Source of the DNA: Leucogyrophana mollusca
Taxonomy: Eukaryota > Basidiomycota > Agaricomycetes > Boletales
DNA length: 46,635 bases
Direction of reading: 5' to 3'
Assembly (NCBI GenBank): GCA_021014945.1
Contig: MU266552.1
Coordinates: forward strand, 1-46,635
The notes under the pieces were generated by a model. The model ran no database searches. It was not told the origin of the DNA and worked only from the letters and a program-made list of their open reading frames with translations. Position numbers and translations under genes: made by a program. Below, piece by piece: positions 10,857-22,624 of this stretch; the stretch's first letter is position 1, and every line of letters begins with the position of its first letter.

Positions 10857-11420
10857 CTACCTACAGGTCAACTGACTCACGGAATCATCCGACCCAGCTA
10901 ATGACGACGAGACACCATGTAATTGTTCTCGCCTTAGTCCTGGAATTTTGGCATCGCCGTGTGAGTTGAATGTGAACTTTTCGAAATAGCCATGTTCAAA
11001 GTATTGACCGCAATGAAGGCTGCCTTGATTGATCCCAATCTGAAAACGTAGATGAGAGGGTTCGTGAAAAACGGACCACTTAAATGGCCTACCTTCTCCT
11101 TGTCTGTGATCTACCGTGTGCCAGACGACGTCGACGGTCTCACTGGGTGGGGGTGGGCGGGGCGGGGCGGGGCCCATCATGGAAACCGTCTTACCGTCAC
11201 AATTCATTATCGGATTTTGTGAGACTCTCCAAAGGATGACATACCCTTTGTCATTTCGGCAGAATCCACATGTAAGGTCAAATAATGCATGAACTGTGAA
11301 GAACTTCCCTGCGCATGATGCGGCCGCCCCGCCACCATGTCGAAAAATAGAATTCAGGTTTGGACTGTTTGGTTCGGGTGCTGATGCCGTTGTGCGATCT
11401 GAGATTCTGAGCACCATCAA
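10857..11420 (-). CDS. Uncertain hypothetical open frame between the duplicated genes
   Basis: A 187-codon open frame on the minus strand between the two DUF6533 copies. The product shows no recognised domain. A Pro-rich stretch comes from a C/G run at about 11150-11175, and the C-terminal half (SHLRFQIGINQGSLHCGQYF) looks more protein-like than the N-terminal half. Open segments on the same strand continue upstream to about 11790, so this might be part of a spliced gene, but I could not fix boundaries. It may be chance or a decayed gene. Confidence 0.2.
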   Translation of the reverse strand: MMVLRISDRTTASAPEPNSPNLNSIFRHGGGAAASCAGKFFTVHALFDLTCGFCRNDKGYVILWRVSQNPIMNCDGKTVSMMGPAPPRPPPPSETVDVVWHTVDHRQGEGRPFKWSVFHEPSHLRFQIGINQGSLHCGQYFEHGYFEKFTFNSHGDAKIPGLRREQLHGVSSSLAGSDDSVSQLTCR

Positions 11421-12008
11421 TCACACCACGACCACGATACCCTGCAAGCCCCCAAAGGCCCTTGAGCGAGCTGGTTTCCTCCGAGTCGCCTATGGATAAA
11501 CCGCGACGACACCTTCCAAGTCGCTGAATGGGCTGACTCGATGTGCAAGGGACGCCGAGGCAGCAAAAGTCCGACGCTCGTCGCCAAGATAATACTCGAA
11601 GACAACCAACCATGACCTGCAGCGAGATTCGATAACCCACCAAGAGCGGCCCTGTTTTTCTCCCATGTCCATTTCATTCCGCGGGGATCGACAGCTTCAA
11701 TTTTAATTGTTTTGAAATTTACCTCCGTACATATGGTAATAGAGTTCAATGTTCTGTCACGATGTTTGCATGATGCCTTTTTGCAATCCATTTATAAATA
11801 TAAACCAGACTATTTATCAATCCCTCGACTTACCGTAGGCTAACCTACCCCTTTGACCCAGGCCACCCGCTGGCACCAGAGTTTGCGACCGACGTAGTCC
11901 TTTCCCTGATTCCGCTATCCACGACCGACTCAGGCTCTCTCCCGGACGTTTTGTGCGCATCTGTTTTGGTCCCTAGTTATTTTGCGGTCACCTTGCCAGA
12001 CTTCGGGG

Positions 12009-13722
12009 ATGTCGGTCCCAGTCTCGTTCGCGGAAGACTTGTGGATTCGCAGGTGCGTGCTAACGCCTGCTTGGCCTGTTCAACTCCGTTGACCAGTCAC
12101 AACATCAATGCTGGCAGGGCGTTCGGTGTAGCGGGTTACACATTTCTTGTTTGGGACTACATACTTACATTTGAAGACGAGGTGAGAGCTGCCTCGATTC
12201 GGGTGGCCACAGACTGAGGAATGTTATCTCCAGGTCAAGTACATCTGGATGGCCCCTTGGACTCTCACTAAAGCGTTTTTCCTTGTCAACCGGTATGGGA
12301 ACCTTGCTAGTCAGACGTTCGTCCGCATCGAGGAAACGGGGTTGCTGAGCCATGGGTCACAAACGGTCAGTTCGATCTGCGTGTCTCAATGGCGCGGCAA
12401 TTTCATCACTAATCTGCAGTGGTGCCATGGATTCGATGTATTCTCCACAATATACGTGCTCCTCGCAACAGAATCTATTCACAGTGAGTCTCGCGTTTGA
12501 TAGGGTACTTGAACCCCTTATTCATTAATAAAATGTGTCCACGCGCCGCGACAGTATTGGTCCTCTTGCGTGCATGGGCAATTTGGGGTTGTACTCGGCG
12601 AATGGCAGCTTGGCTCATCTCAATATACACCACATATACCTTGCTTTCACTTGGGATGATTGTATATGGGATCAACACAGCAAGCTGTAGGTCCCTATTT
12701 CTGTGCCTTGCTCTCGTGCCATTCTCTGACTCACTCTCGCTAGTCTATACTTTCGAGCACTTGGAAATCATTCGTATTTGCGTAGGTCATATGCCTCGTA
12801 AGTCAGACATCACTATGGCCCTTATATTGTTTTGACGTATCATAACACAGCCTATTTAGTAAGTCAATCACTTCTGATTTATCTGTCTACACACTAACAT
12901 CGTCATTCAGTGGATTGTCTTCCTCCCGAGGTAGTCCACCTATGACTATGTGTCAGGCATGGCGGGATGAGCTGACACGAAATACTCATCTAGTTTCGCG
13001 CTTGATACAAGCGCCTTTGTGATTGCCATGCGAGGCCTGCGAAGGCACTTGCTTGTCTGTCGACACCTTTACCCATCTCAGCTTCTCCACCGACTTCTCA
13101 AAGACGGTATGTTTACGCGCGCACTTCATTGCCCAAGCTACATACTCACACGATCATTCTGCAGCAATAGCATTCTTCCTTGTAAGTGATTCGAACTGTG
13201 AGGGCAGTGATCCTTTGCCGATGAAAAAGCCCAGGTGACCACCTTTCATAATGTATTTGTTTACATGATTATGTGGTAAACCACATGCCTATCTTCTGAG
13301 TCATTGTTCGCACTGATTCATGTGCTCAGGACCATCTACGCTACGGTGAGCTCACATGCCAGGGTGGTTATGAATTTCTAAGCAAATTACGGGTAGAGCC
13401 CTAAGAACGTGATCTTCCTTAAGTGTGTCAGCCATGCCTACCTCGTATCTCAGACTCATATAGCACGGCTAGTTTCTCTGTGCCCCTCCTGTCTGTGACC
13501 GGCCAGCGTCTCGTCCTCGATCTGCGAGGATTGCGGACACAGACATACTCAAGAGGACAGGTTAGCCGTGAGGTTGACAGACAGATAAGGGCCTTCCTGG
13601 AGGGTGATGCCAATAATTGGTCCGCATCAGCGGCGTTGTGGCAAGATGAACATGGCGACGATGAGGTAGGACAGCGGGGAGCAGAGTTAATGGAGATGAG
13701 AAGACCAGACAGGCATTTGTGA
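12009..13722 (+). CDS. DUF6533-family integral membrane protein, copy B
   Basis: Tandem paralogue of the gene at 7920-9652. Exons are 12009-12052, 12118-12181, 12234-12365, 12420-12483, 12555-12686, 12744-12797, 12851-12858, 12911-12930, 12994-13106, 13165-13181, 13235-13275, 13330-13345, 13397-13422 and 13473-13722. Every exon has exactly the same length as its counterpart in copy A, giving again 981 nt and 326 residues. It keeps GVAGYTFLVWDYILTFEDEV, WMAPWTLTKAFFLVNRYG, the conserved central W-C-H-G-F block and TGQRLVLDLRGLRTQTYSRG. Divergence lies mainly in introns and in the acidic C-terminal tail after NANNW-like positions. Both copies look intact, so both are probably under selection (inference). 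Confidence 0.88.
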
Positions 13723-14134
13723 GTTTTCCTTGACCTCGGGAGATCTGGGCCCTAGTTTGAGCTAATTTCTTCCGCAGGGAGATGTCGGTTGCGGCCGCAT
13801 CTGATGTGAACCCGTGTGCGGTGTGAGGTGGTATAACTGCTGAGACCTCCGCCGCCGTCTTCCCGGGGTTATGTGGACAATAACAAACATAATGTACAAC
13901 AATACTCCTTGACACCAACATGATACAGCCGTGATACCTACATGGGACGACGTCGATCTCTTGCGAGATGTGAGGGCGTGGGGGCATGGTGTACATACGC
14001 CTTCTCCAACAAAATATGTGCCACATATTAAGTAGTCAAACTAGGAAACGACTGGGATGGCGGTCAATAGTACATACAGTGATGATACGAAGAATGCGTC
14101 AGGGCCAGGAATACGAAGTGGTAGGGGCAAGCTC

Positions 14135-15795
14135 TCATAACTTCTTGTGTTTCTTGCGCTTCGGAGCGGCGTCGTTCTTGTCGTCGCCACGTTTCCTTTT
14201 ACCGCCATGCTTCTTTGGGACCCCCTTTGGCTGAGTTTTTCCAGGTATAGGAATAGGTTTAGGAACCTTCTGAGTCGCGAGCGCATCAGAGGACAAATGG
14301 AGGTTAAGTGCGTGGTTGAATCCTATGCATTTCAAGACGAAGAACTCGACCATTAAGATTCCATCTCTGTACATATCGCGCACTATGCGGGGTATGTTAT
14401 TCGAATCAAGGGTGGTCTGATTAATAACGCAGTTCAGTTTCTGCGACACGAAAGGATTAATTCGGGCAACAGCAGAGCGCGAGGATGGTATACGCACGTT
14501 TGGAGCCATTGCCATTAGTTTAACAGCAGATAAAGCGTGGCCCACCGTTACACGCTCGTACGTGCCGAGATACTGCCACCCTCGATCGCCCGAGTAGATG
14601 ACATCCTTCTTCTGGCCAACGTCCACGTCAGGCACCGCCTTTCTCCAATGCCACTGGTCTCCCTCACAAACATATTGGAGCGAAGGAACGAACACGGTCC
14701 CAAGTGCAATTCCGCGGCTGCACCATTTGATATGGGAGCTTTTGTATTTCAAGATGCCGTCGGACTTGCTAGTTTCCAGGTTGAGTCTTATAGTTCGACC
14801 GACTGGTGGAGACATACCAAGCAGATTTTGCACGCTATCAACTACACTTTAGTGAGACGTATATATTTGCTACAAAGACAGACCTTCGAAACATCGAACC
14901 CTTTATTGCGGGATAGAGGGGCGCCGGTGAGCAGACTTGGTTGTGCTTGGATTATATTATATTGTATGTCTGCCATGATTGCTTGGGGGTCGTGTTCTGT
15001 TGTTCTCGGCGAATTCTAAGTATGCGTGTAGAACGATCCATCAACATTTGAATATGGTATTGGCAAGGCGTCATATACCTCTTCTCCCATAAGCAGATCA
15101 GGATTCTCTGAGTAATGTTCCAGACGTTTATTCAGCTCCTCGGCAACCTGTGGAGTATGGAAAACATAAGTAGCACCTACAAAGCTCGAGTTCGATTATA
15201 CCTACTTCCTTCTTGTCTTTTTTCATTTTCTTGTACTTTGTTTGAAGCGTCGAAATCTCATCTCGCAATTCCGATGTTACTCGATCCTAAGCCAACGAAG
15301 ACTACTTCAGCCATACATGATGTGAAAAACGAAAATTACACATCGAAAGCCTCACATATTCACGGGTGGCAGTTTCGCGTTCGGAGATCGCTTCGCCAAG
15401 TTGTTGCTGCATTTTATCAAGAGACTGGAAATGTCATATTGGCTATTCAGTAACATTGGATAAAAAACGAGATCCCAGTCATGACTGCCTTACCGCGTTG
15501 TATTGCGAGATGATGCTAGTGTTACCGCTGCTACCTTCCTCTTTCACCAAACTGATATGGCGTCCCATCCGGAGGTCAGATACGAGAGCCTGAAGCTCAT
15601 CGTTTCGAGCTTTCAACAGTGTATTGTCGGCCTGGAGGGCGTCATTGAGCTGTTGAAGTTGGCCTTCGTCATTCACACATACATAGTAACATCTAATCTC
15701 ACCAGGTTCGCGTCGCGAAGCTGCGATTGAACATCCTTCAACCCCTTGTTAAGGAGATTGATAATATCTGAAGCTAAATCTGCTCCAAGCTCCAT
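14135..15795 (-). CDS. Coiled-coil protein with a DUF6697-like C-terminal domain
   Basis: Exons on the minus strand are 15795-15703, 15649-15494, 15424-15356, 15286-15206, 15147-15079, 14945-14884 and 14834-14135, giving 409 residues in phase. The first ~150 residues are helical and charged, for example LNDALQADNTLLKARNDELQ and LRDEISTLQTKYKKMKKDKKE, and predict a coiled coil. The C-terminal exon has GWQYLGTYERVTVGHALSA and FVLKCIGFN, resembling the basidiomycete DUF6697 domain, then a Lys/Arg-rich tail (KRKRGDDK, PKRKKHKKL) that could be a nuclear signal. No function is known for DUF6697. Weak points are the start, since the open frame continues upstream of 15795 and an earlier exon is possible, and the junctions around 15079/14945, where more than one choice fits. 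Confidence 0.6.
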
Positions 15796-16300
15796 GAGAT
15801 AAAAATCGAGGACTACTTTGACCAACTTTGCAGAACGACTCGCTGGGTCGTGGAAGACAGGTGAACTCCGCCGCCAACGTTTTGTGTGCTCGAAAATCAA
15901 ACTCCGCGCATTTGATGTTAACTATAAATATATATATGGTCTCCTGTGAACACTGAATGGACCAAGAGTCGTTCGCAAAGAGAGCAATGTGACTGCCCCA
16001 ATAGCTCGAGTGAAGCGTCAATGAAGAGCATTGAACAGGAGGGATATGGGAAAATAGCTAGATTAGCTGCTGATCGCCAACTCGACGAGGCCAGAGCGAA
16101 ATGCTCTGAACGACAAGATAGTGAGCAGCGCGAGAAGGGACTGTAGGATGAGCAATAGGTTAGGCTCTGTCTAGATGACGCAAGAGGCTCCGGAAAGTGA
16201 ATACCAGGCTGCGTACGGTACGAAGGGCTAGATGATACCGAAAAAAACCCAAAGCAGAAGGAAGCACATCTCTAACGATTGCGCGTTAACTCGACGAGAT

Positions 16301-17015
16301 TCAATGATTCGGCGTGCGCATCGCGAGGCTAGTCGCTACTAGGAGGTCGATCATGAACTGTCCTGACTAGAGCGTCAAATCGTCAATGGTTCTACTTACA
16401 GGGATGAAGCGCAAATCACCTACCGGGTATACACACAGTTCACCGTCTTTGCTTACCGCCAGACTGGTGACACGGTACGTGGCTACGACACCGTTTTGAT
16501 TATCCAAACACTGGCGACGAATATACTTCGGTGAACGTCATCACTGTCGTAAGGGGCAACAGGGACCCACCTGCATATCATTTTTCCATCGATATGAAAC
16601 CGACTTCCACCGATATTCCTTGTGGTCCGGGCCCTTGAACCAGTGAGTTCCGTCGAGGCCGTGTCTTCTCTGCATAGGTATTGGGCGCTTTTCGGGTGCC
16701 ATTCTGACGACAATTTGATTCACCCCGATGCCATCCGGCATGTTTCCGGTATAGGTGGAATCGACTTCGCAAACGAGTGTCCCGTCCGGTCCATCTGCGA
16801 ACAAGGCAAATTTCCACTGCAAGCTATTTCGCGAGCAACGCGTGTAATATCTGAAGGCACGAGACTGGCGTTAGTGTAACATATCTGGCAGATAACGTGT
16901 TAGCTCACAGCATGGTGACCTTGTCCTCCGCCTTCACGATCCGCTGGTCGCTGAGCAACCCTCCTCGCCTGTAGACATGCAGTGAGATTGGTTCTGCCGA
17001 GCCCAAGTCCGACAT
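16301..17015 (-). CDS. DUF6593-like small protein
   Basis: Exons on the minus strand are 17015-16909, 16850-16571, 16510-16400 and 16366-16301, giving 187 residues with consistent phases. The protein is a compact, Trp-rich domain without signal peptide or membrane helix. Strong local segments are VYRRGGLLSDQRIVKAEDKV, YRWKSVSYRWKNDMQC, VVATYRVTSLAVSKDGELCV and the terminal GQFMIDLLVATSLAM. The layout (one beta-rich domain, a basic-aromatic RW stretch, then a hydrophobic C-terminal helix) resembles basidiomycete DUF6593 proteins, which have no assigned function. It is transcribed away from the open segments starting near 17.3 kb. I am confident it is a gene, moderately so of the family name. 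Confidence 0.72.
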
Positions 17016-17476
17016 GGACATCCTCCTTGGCGCAGGCTAGCTTGCACAGCTGAAGCCTGGGAAGGGTTGCGACGCGAAAGACAAAGGAACTTTATGCCCC
17101 TCTGGCCTCGTGCTTCGCGAACAAGGAGCTCTGAATTTAGAAGGATCACAGAGTCTTATATGCAACGGGGGCAGGGACCGCTGGACCATGTGTATGGGAC
17201 ATGACTGCTGCGTGGCGCCAATCACGTATCTAAGTATAATTACTTCTTGTCGAGAAATGTGCTATTTGGGGGTTCCGAGATCGACCGTGACCACTCGGGG
17301 TTTAAGAAACTAGGCGGACCAGCGTTAGGAATTTATGAAGACTTGGCGAAGAAAAGGGATTACTGATCGTGCAGAGGCCTCAACGAAACTCGTCAGGCGT
17401 CTAGAATGTAAAATGTTTCCCAGAAAATGAGTAATCCATGCTTATCGCCGGCCAATAACTTGCGTGCGCGTTTTAG

Positions 17477-18049
17477 AGCGGGATAGAATATAGCCATGAC
17501 AAACTGAAATTCAAGTCGCGGCCGTTCAGTTGCAGGTGAGCACGTATACCACAAGTAAAACGAAGGTTGCCGAAGAAGGCCGATCTGAGATGCGCATTGT
17601 TCCTCAGGGAGCTACAAGCTTGCAATTGTGGTTGCATACGAGAACTTGAAGTACTAAACCGGGCACTTGGCGTTCTACTCGGAGACGAAGTCGGAGAAAT
17701 AGAGGAGATACATGAATCTTTTACCAAAGAGGAGCTGCTGCCTACAAATCCTCGAGGCCGCTGACGGTATCTCCTGTTGGTTTAGCCGTGACCTGAGCGT
17801 GATCTTCGAAAGACATACACGATAGATAGTCACCGTTCTGTGACGCATTGTCGATCCTCGCGAGTACTAATCGAAGAAGCAAAGTTACATGAATGGCAGT
17901 CCATGCTCCTGACCACGGACGAGCCTTCGATCGAACGAATTTTGCTCAGCTAGGTAAGTGGCGTATTGCAGGCGAAAAGTGCGTCTGTTGCCGCTCAGAT
18001 CGCGCACGACTGGTCCGTCCAGAAAGAAGTCCGGAAGGTGCGGTAAGTT
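17477..18049 (+). pseudogene. Broken or incompletely resolved small gene upstream of ATP4
   Basis: Several protein-like segments lie in line on the plus strand but do not form one clean model. Segment 17477-17535 splices in phase to 17608-17764 (REL and GVLLGDEVGEIEEIHESF, ending in a stop). A second reading, from an ATG at 17711, splices at 17767 to 17860 and continues with VLIEEAKLHEWQSMLL and TTDEPSIERILLS, then meets a TAG at 17950-17952. The same frame stays open beyond it (AKSASVAAQIAHDWSVQKEV) until TAA near 18043. I do not recognise the family. Either the gene carries a nonsense codon, or an intron is missed. Its end lies about 230 bp before the ATP4 start. Confidence 0.35.
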
Positions 18050-18276
18050 CTCCACGTAAATCGTACGGCTCAGCGATCGTGTTCTTTGTCGTGGCCAGAG
18101 GAAAACAGGGATAAACGGGCCAATACATTTGGGCATGTAAATGGAGTCTGCAGCAGGTAGCTGCAGAATGAAGCATGGGAGTCTCGTGTGAAGTCGGAAT
18201 ATTTTCTTTCCCACGCTCAATAGTCTACACCATCCACTGACCGAGTCCTGGTTTGACTCTCTGTCTTTTACCACAA

Positions 18277-19291
18277 ATGGCGTCTAGGATTGCGATAAAC
18301 TCGTTGAGGGCCTCCGGTATGTTGAGAATGGCTTTTGTAGACTAACAATGACTGAAAATACCGCAAATTCGAACAGTCCGAACCCGCGCGGTTCCCGCCG
18401 TCGCCCGCGCCGTTAATGCGTATGTCCTACACTCCCTAACAGTACTGAGCAGGATGAAACTGAGCAGGTTGTCTTGTCCCATTACATAGCCGCGCGATGA
18501 GCTCGTCGAATACCCCCCCTTCCGAGCGCGCCTCCGAAATCATCAACACCCTTCCATCCTCTCCCAACCTCATCACCAAGACGGGTTCTGCCATTCTGGG
18601 TACAGGTCTCATCGCCACGGCCATCTCGCAGGAGCTGTATGTCGTCAACGAAGAGACGGTTGTTGCTGCTGGCACATTCATCCTCCTTGCCTACCTTGCC
18701 AAGGTGGGTCAGCACATTTATTGGATCACGGCCAGTTTGACCGAGGTCTGACACAGCTGATCCGAGAACCTTACCGTGACTGGGCTGCTGGCCACATTGA
18801 GCGTGTCAGGAGCGTTCTTGAGAGTTCGCGCTCCGAACACACCCAGGCCGTGAAAGACCGCATCAACTCCGTTGAGCAAATGAAGGATGTCGTTTCATTG
18901 ACCGAGGGTCTTTTTGCTATCTCCAAAGTCGGTCATCGCGTCTCTGTCGGCTGAGGGAATTTACGAACTCTTTTTTTATGTTTGCAGGAGACCGCTCAAC
19001 TTGAGTCTGAGGCATTTGTACAACAACAGAAAGTTGCACTCGCCTCAGAAGTGAAAGCGGTTTTGGACAGTTGGGTCAGATATGAGCAGCAGCAAAAGGA
19101 GAGTGAGCAGGCAGAGTTGGCCAAGAGCGTCATTGCCAAGGTGCTCGCTGGTCTCCAGGACGAGAAGACTCAAAAGGACGTCCTGACTAGCGCTATCGCC
19201 GAGGTTGAGCGTAAGGAGCCTCTTCTTTATCCTATGACATGTGTTCTAATTGCTTTCTTCTCTAGAACTGGTGAAAAGCAAAGCAATCTAG
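18277..19291 (+). CDS. ATP4: Mitochondrial F1Fo ATP synthase subunit 4 (subunit b)
   Basis: Peripheral-stalk subunit b of the mitochondrial ATP synthase, anchored in the inner membrane. Exons are 18277-18316, 18377-18419, 18490-18703, 18757-18927, 18988-19210 and 19266-19291, giving 238 residues, close to the usual fungal length. The first ~29 residues (MASRIAINSLRASVRTRAV) form an Arg-rich, acid-free presequence. Then come SERASEIINTLP, two hydrophobic segments around AILGTGLIATAISQELYVVN and AGTFILLAYLAK, and a long charged stalk helix with AAGHIERVRSVLESSRSEHT, VALASEVKAVLDSWVRYEQQ and IAEVEQLVKSKAI at the end. The 5' exon was added because it supplies the targeting peptide and keeps phase. 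The stop lies 356 bp before the dynamin start in the same direction. Confidence 0.95.
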
Positions 19292-19647
19292 ATGGACACC
19301 TGTACGGTACTGACTGGATTGTAATGAGACCTTGACGGTTTGCATTCATAGACATGGCTGTGCTTCTGAGTGAACTTTGCTACGCTTTTCTGAGACTACT
19401 TGAGAGCACGCCTGCCGCTGTAAGACGTCAATGCTCGGCGAGAACGAGGTAAACTCGGAAAACTCTTGGAAGTTGGGAGCCCCGATAGAGCGCCAAAGCA
19501 GACCAAACAAGGTGTGGCCGTGACGACGCGCCTCTCAGTCTGCAGCCTCGCGTGTTGCGTCCGGCACATAAAACATTCCTCGTACCCTGTGCCGCAGCCC
19601 GTCATTCTTTCATTCGAGCAACCAACAACATCCTCATATCTGCCAGA

Positions 19648-22624
19648 ATGGACTCCGACCTTATCAAGCTCGTAAACAGGCTGCAGGATACGTTTAGCAA
19701 CCTCGGTGAGTTTGACTCCGTTCGCGAACAGGACATCGTGATTTTGGTTTTGACAATTTATCTGCTCCAAAGGCGGAGAGCTGGATATGCCGCAGTTAGT
19801 CGTGGTGAGTGTCTTTGTGTGAAACTCGCTCCTGTACGGTGCTCAACACAGTGGTAATATCGCTTTCTTAGGTTGGCAGTCAATCTGCCGGTAAATCTAG
19901 CGTCCTCGAGAAGTGAGCTTTGTTCATCCGTTGCCCGCTGGTATTGTCGATTCTACAAGAACATATTAGCATAGTGGGACGAGATTTTCTACCCCGTGGC
20001 CAGGGTATCGTCACACGAAGGCCACTCGTTCTTCAACTCATCCATACTCCACTCCCCGATCCTACCGCCAGCCCGTCAAGCAGCACACCCATGTACACTG
20101 AATGGGCGCAGTTCCTGCACATCGACAAGCGCTTCACTGACTTTAACGAGATACGGCGTGAGATCGAACAGGAGACTTTCCGAGTGGCAGGGCAGAACAA
20201 GGGAGTTAGCAAGCTGCCGATATCGCTGAGAATATACAGCCCGGATGTTCTCGATTTGACGCTGGTGGATCTGCCTGGCTTGACTAAGGTACGTATCTTT
20301 TAATAGACTAAGATGTTGCGAATTGAATTCAATCCGTGTAGATCCCTGTGGGTGACCAACCGAGCGACATAGAACGTCAGATTCGTAATCTGGTTTTGGA
20401 TTATATTTCAAAACCGAACAGGTGAGCTATGTAGCTTTGTGACACGAACAACCATTTAGCGTACCCAGCGTTATCCTGGCGGTCTCCGCTGCGAATGTCG
20501 ACCTCGCGAACTCTGATTCCCTGAAGCTGGCTCGTTCGGTCGACCCACAAGGCCGCCGAACCATCGGTGTACTGACGAAACTTGACCTAATGGACGCTGG
20601 CACGAATGCTTTGGATATTCTCACTGGCCGCGTGTATCCTCTGAAATTGGGTTTCATTGGTGTCGTCAATCGCAGTCAGCAAGATATAAATTCGGAAAAG
20701 ACCATGAGCGACGCTTTGGACTCGGAAACTGAGTTTTTCCGCAACCACTCGGCGTATAGGAATATTGCACACAAGAATGGCACCAAATATTTAGCTAGGA
20801 CACTCAACCAAGTAATGTTGCACGCGACGAATCGGTGGTACGCGTACTGACGTCTGACGCAGGTTCTGATGAACCATATACGAGACAAACTACCGGACAT
20901 GAAGGCTCGCCTTAACACTCTAATGGGTCAAGCCCAACAAGAGCTCAATAATTTTGGAGACGCTGCGATCTTCGGTGATAAAAATCAGGTTTGCACATTC
21001 CCTTGCCAAGCTTAATGGTCTGTTGACACCCAGGTAGCAAGGAGCACTGGTTCTACGACTCATGAATCAATTCGCGCATGACTTTATCGCATCGATAGAA
21101 GGCACGAAGGTAGATATCTCGACGAAAGAACTTTCTGGTGGCGCGCGGATATACTACATCTTTAACGATGTTTTCGGACACGCCCTCGCGTCAATTGACT
21201 CAACATCCAACTTGGACAATCAAGATATTCGCACGGCCATCCGCAATTCCACAGGACCACGACCTAGTTTGTTTGTCCCCGAGTCCGCGTTCGACTTATT
21301 GGTCAAACCACAAATAAAGTTGCTGGAAGCCCCGAGTCTGCGGTGCGTCGAGTTGGTGTACGAGGAGCTGGTTAAGATCTGCCATAATTGCACAAGCACG
21401 GTAAGTTCGGTTCAACCCATGTGCTTATTGCCACAGTGCAGTCTCTAAAATATTTTTGGTCTCGCATTTACAGGAGTTGGAACGGTTCCCCAGGCTGCAC
21501 GCGCAGTTAATTGAATGCGTATCAGAATTACTGCGCGAGCGCCTCGGGCCAACATCGGAATACGCCCAGAGTCTCATCGAGATTCAGGCAGCTTACATCA
21601 ACACCAACCACCCTGCATTCATCTCGGGGTCCGCGGCAGCCGCTCAAGCTGCGACATCACCACCCCCAAGGCCACAAGCTCCTTCACGGGTAGGCTGCAC
21701 TTTTTCTGATTCCACATCCATTGACCTGATCATTATCTCAGCCTCTAAGCACTGAACCGATCAATGGCGGCCCAGCGCCCGAAAACGAGGAGGATTCATC
21801 AGCCGAAGAAGTCACCGGAGTAAATGGTATACATTCCCGTGACGGGCGCTCCGTTTCTTCCACGCTTCATGACCGCTCACGGACCACCGCCTCAGCTCAC
21901 CCCGTGGGTACGCTGAACAAGCAGTCTGTAGTGAAACAGCACGCACACCCGCATCGCCATTCGTCGGCACACACTCAACAACAGCCTGCTTTGGGCTCGT
22001 CACCACATACTGCGCGGGAGACTTTCCTGAACTATTTCTTCGGGCAAAACGGGCCTGGGCCTGTAGCCGGATCGAGCGCGGAGAGATCACATGTCGGGCA
22101 AACGCCTGTCCACACCGGACGTGATGTCTCTAGCGCTGAGACAACTGGTCCGACTGGTTTGATGGCTGGTAAAAGAACGCTGGACGGAAATAACGCGGCG
22201 TATGATATGAAAAGCCTGGGCAAGCATATAGAAGCAGTAAGTCCTAGTACACATACTGTCAGTCAAGGGTCTTTGCTGAGCGCCTTTTCGTCAGATTTCA
22301 TCAAGCGATGGTGGACCACAATTGACAATGCGGGAAGAAATGGAAACGTCCTTGATACGATCTCTTATCGCGTCGTACTTCTCGATCGTTTGCCAGAGCA
22401 TACAGGACCTCATCCCGAAGGCGATCATGCACTTCCTCGTCAACTACACTTCGCAGCAGGTGCAGAACCGTTTAGTCGCTTCGTTATACAAACCTGAGCT
22501 ATTTGCGGACCTGTTAAATGAGGATGAGGCACTGGTTGCGGAGCGGACGAGGGTGAAGGCGTTGCTAGATGCTTACAAGGAGGCTTTCAAAACATTGTCA
22601 GAAGTTAACCTCAAATCTACATAG
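19648..22624 (+). CDS. DNM1: Dnm1-type dynamin-related GTPase
   Basis: Large GTPase that assembles on mitochondria and peroxisomes to drive fission. Exons are 19648-19705, 19773-19804, 19872-19912, 19970-20288, 20342-20421, 20469-20811, 20863-20988, 21038-21400, 21474-21689, 21742-22236 and 22295-22624, giving 800 residues with all phases closing. GTPase motifs: GSQSAGKSS (32-40), DLPG (144-147) and TKLD (213-216). The middle domain includes [16 protein letters not shown] and [18 protein letters not shown]. The variable insert contains FLNYFFG (621-627), a mark of Dnm1/Drp1 rather than Vps1, plus Ser/His/Gln-rich sequence. The C-terminal GTPase effector region (692-800) has [16 protein letters not shown] and [18 protein letters not shown]. 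No PH or proline-rich domain is present, as expected for this class. The insert is longer than in yeast. Confidence 0.94.

Larger units (their letters stand above)
7900..13930 (+). repeat. Tandem segmental duplication carrying the two DUF6533 genes
   Basis: Units of about 2 kb, roughly 7900-9870 and 11990-13930, lie in direct orientation about 4.1 kb apart start to start. Exons match at near-constant lengths. Similarity continues past both stops into the 3' flanks, for example the CCGGGTTGTGTGGA and CGGGGTTATGTGGA blocks near 9805 and 13865. The introns have diverged strongly, so the duplication is not recent. Confidence 0.75.

Noticed and set aside
17885..18274. 129-codon minus-strand frame upstream of ATP4
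   Set aside because: It overlaps better plus-strand coding segments, has no recognisable domain and ends next to the ATP4 start; likely a shadow frame.
19396..19770. 124-codon minus-strand frame across the DNM1 start
   Set aside because: It is antisense to the DNM1 leader and first exon and shows no protein-like features.
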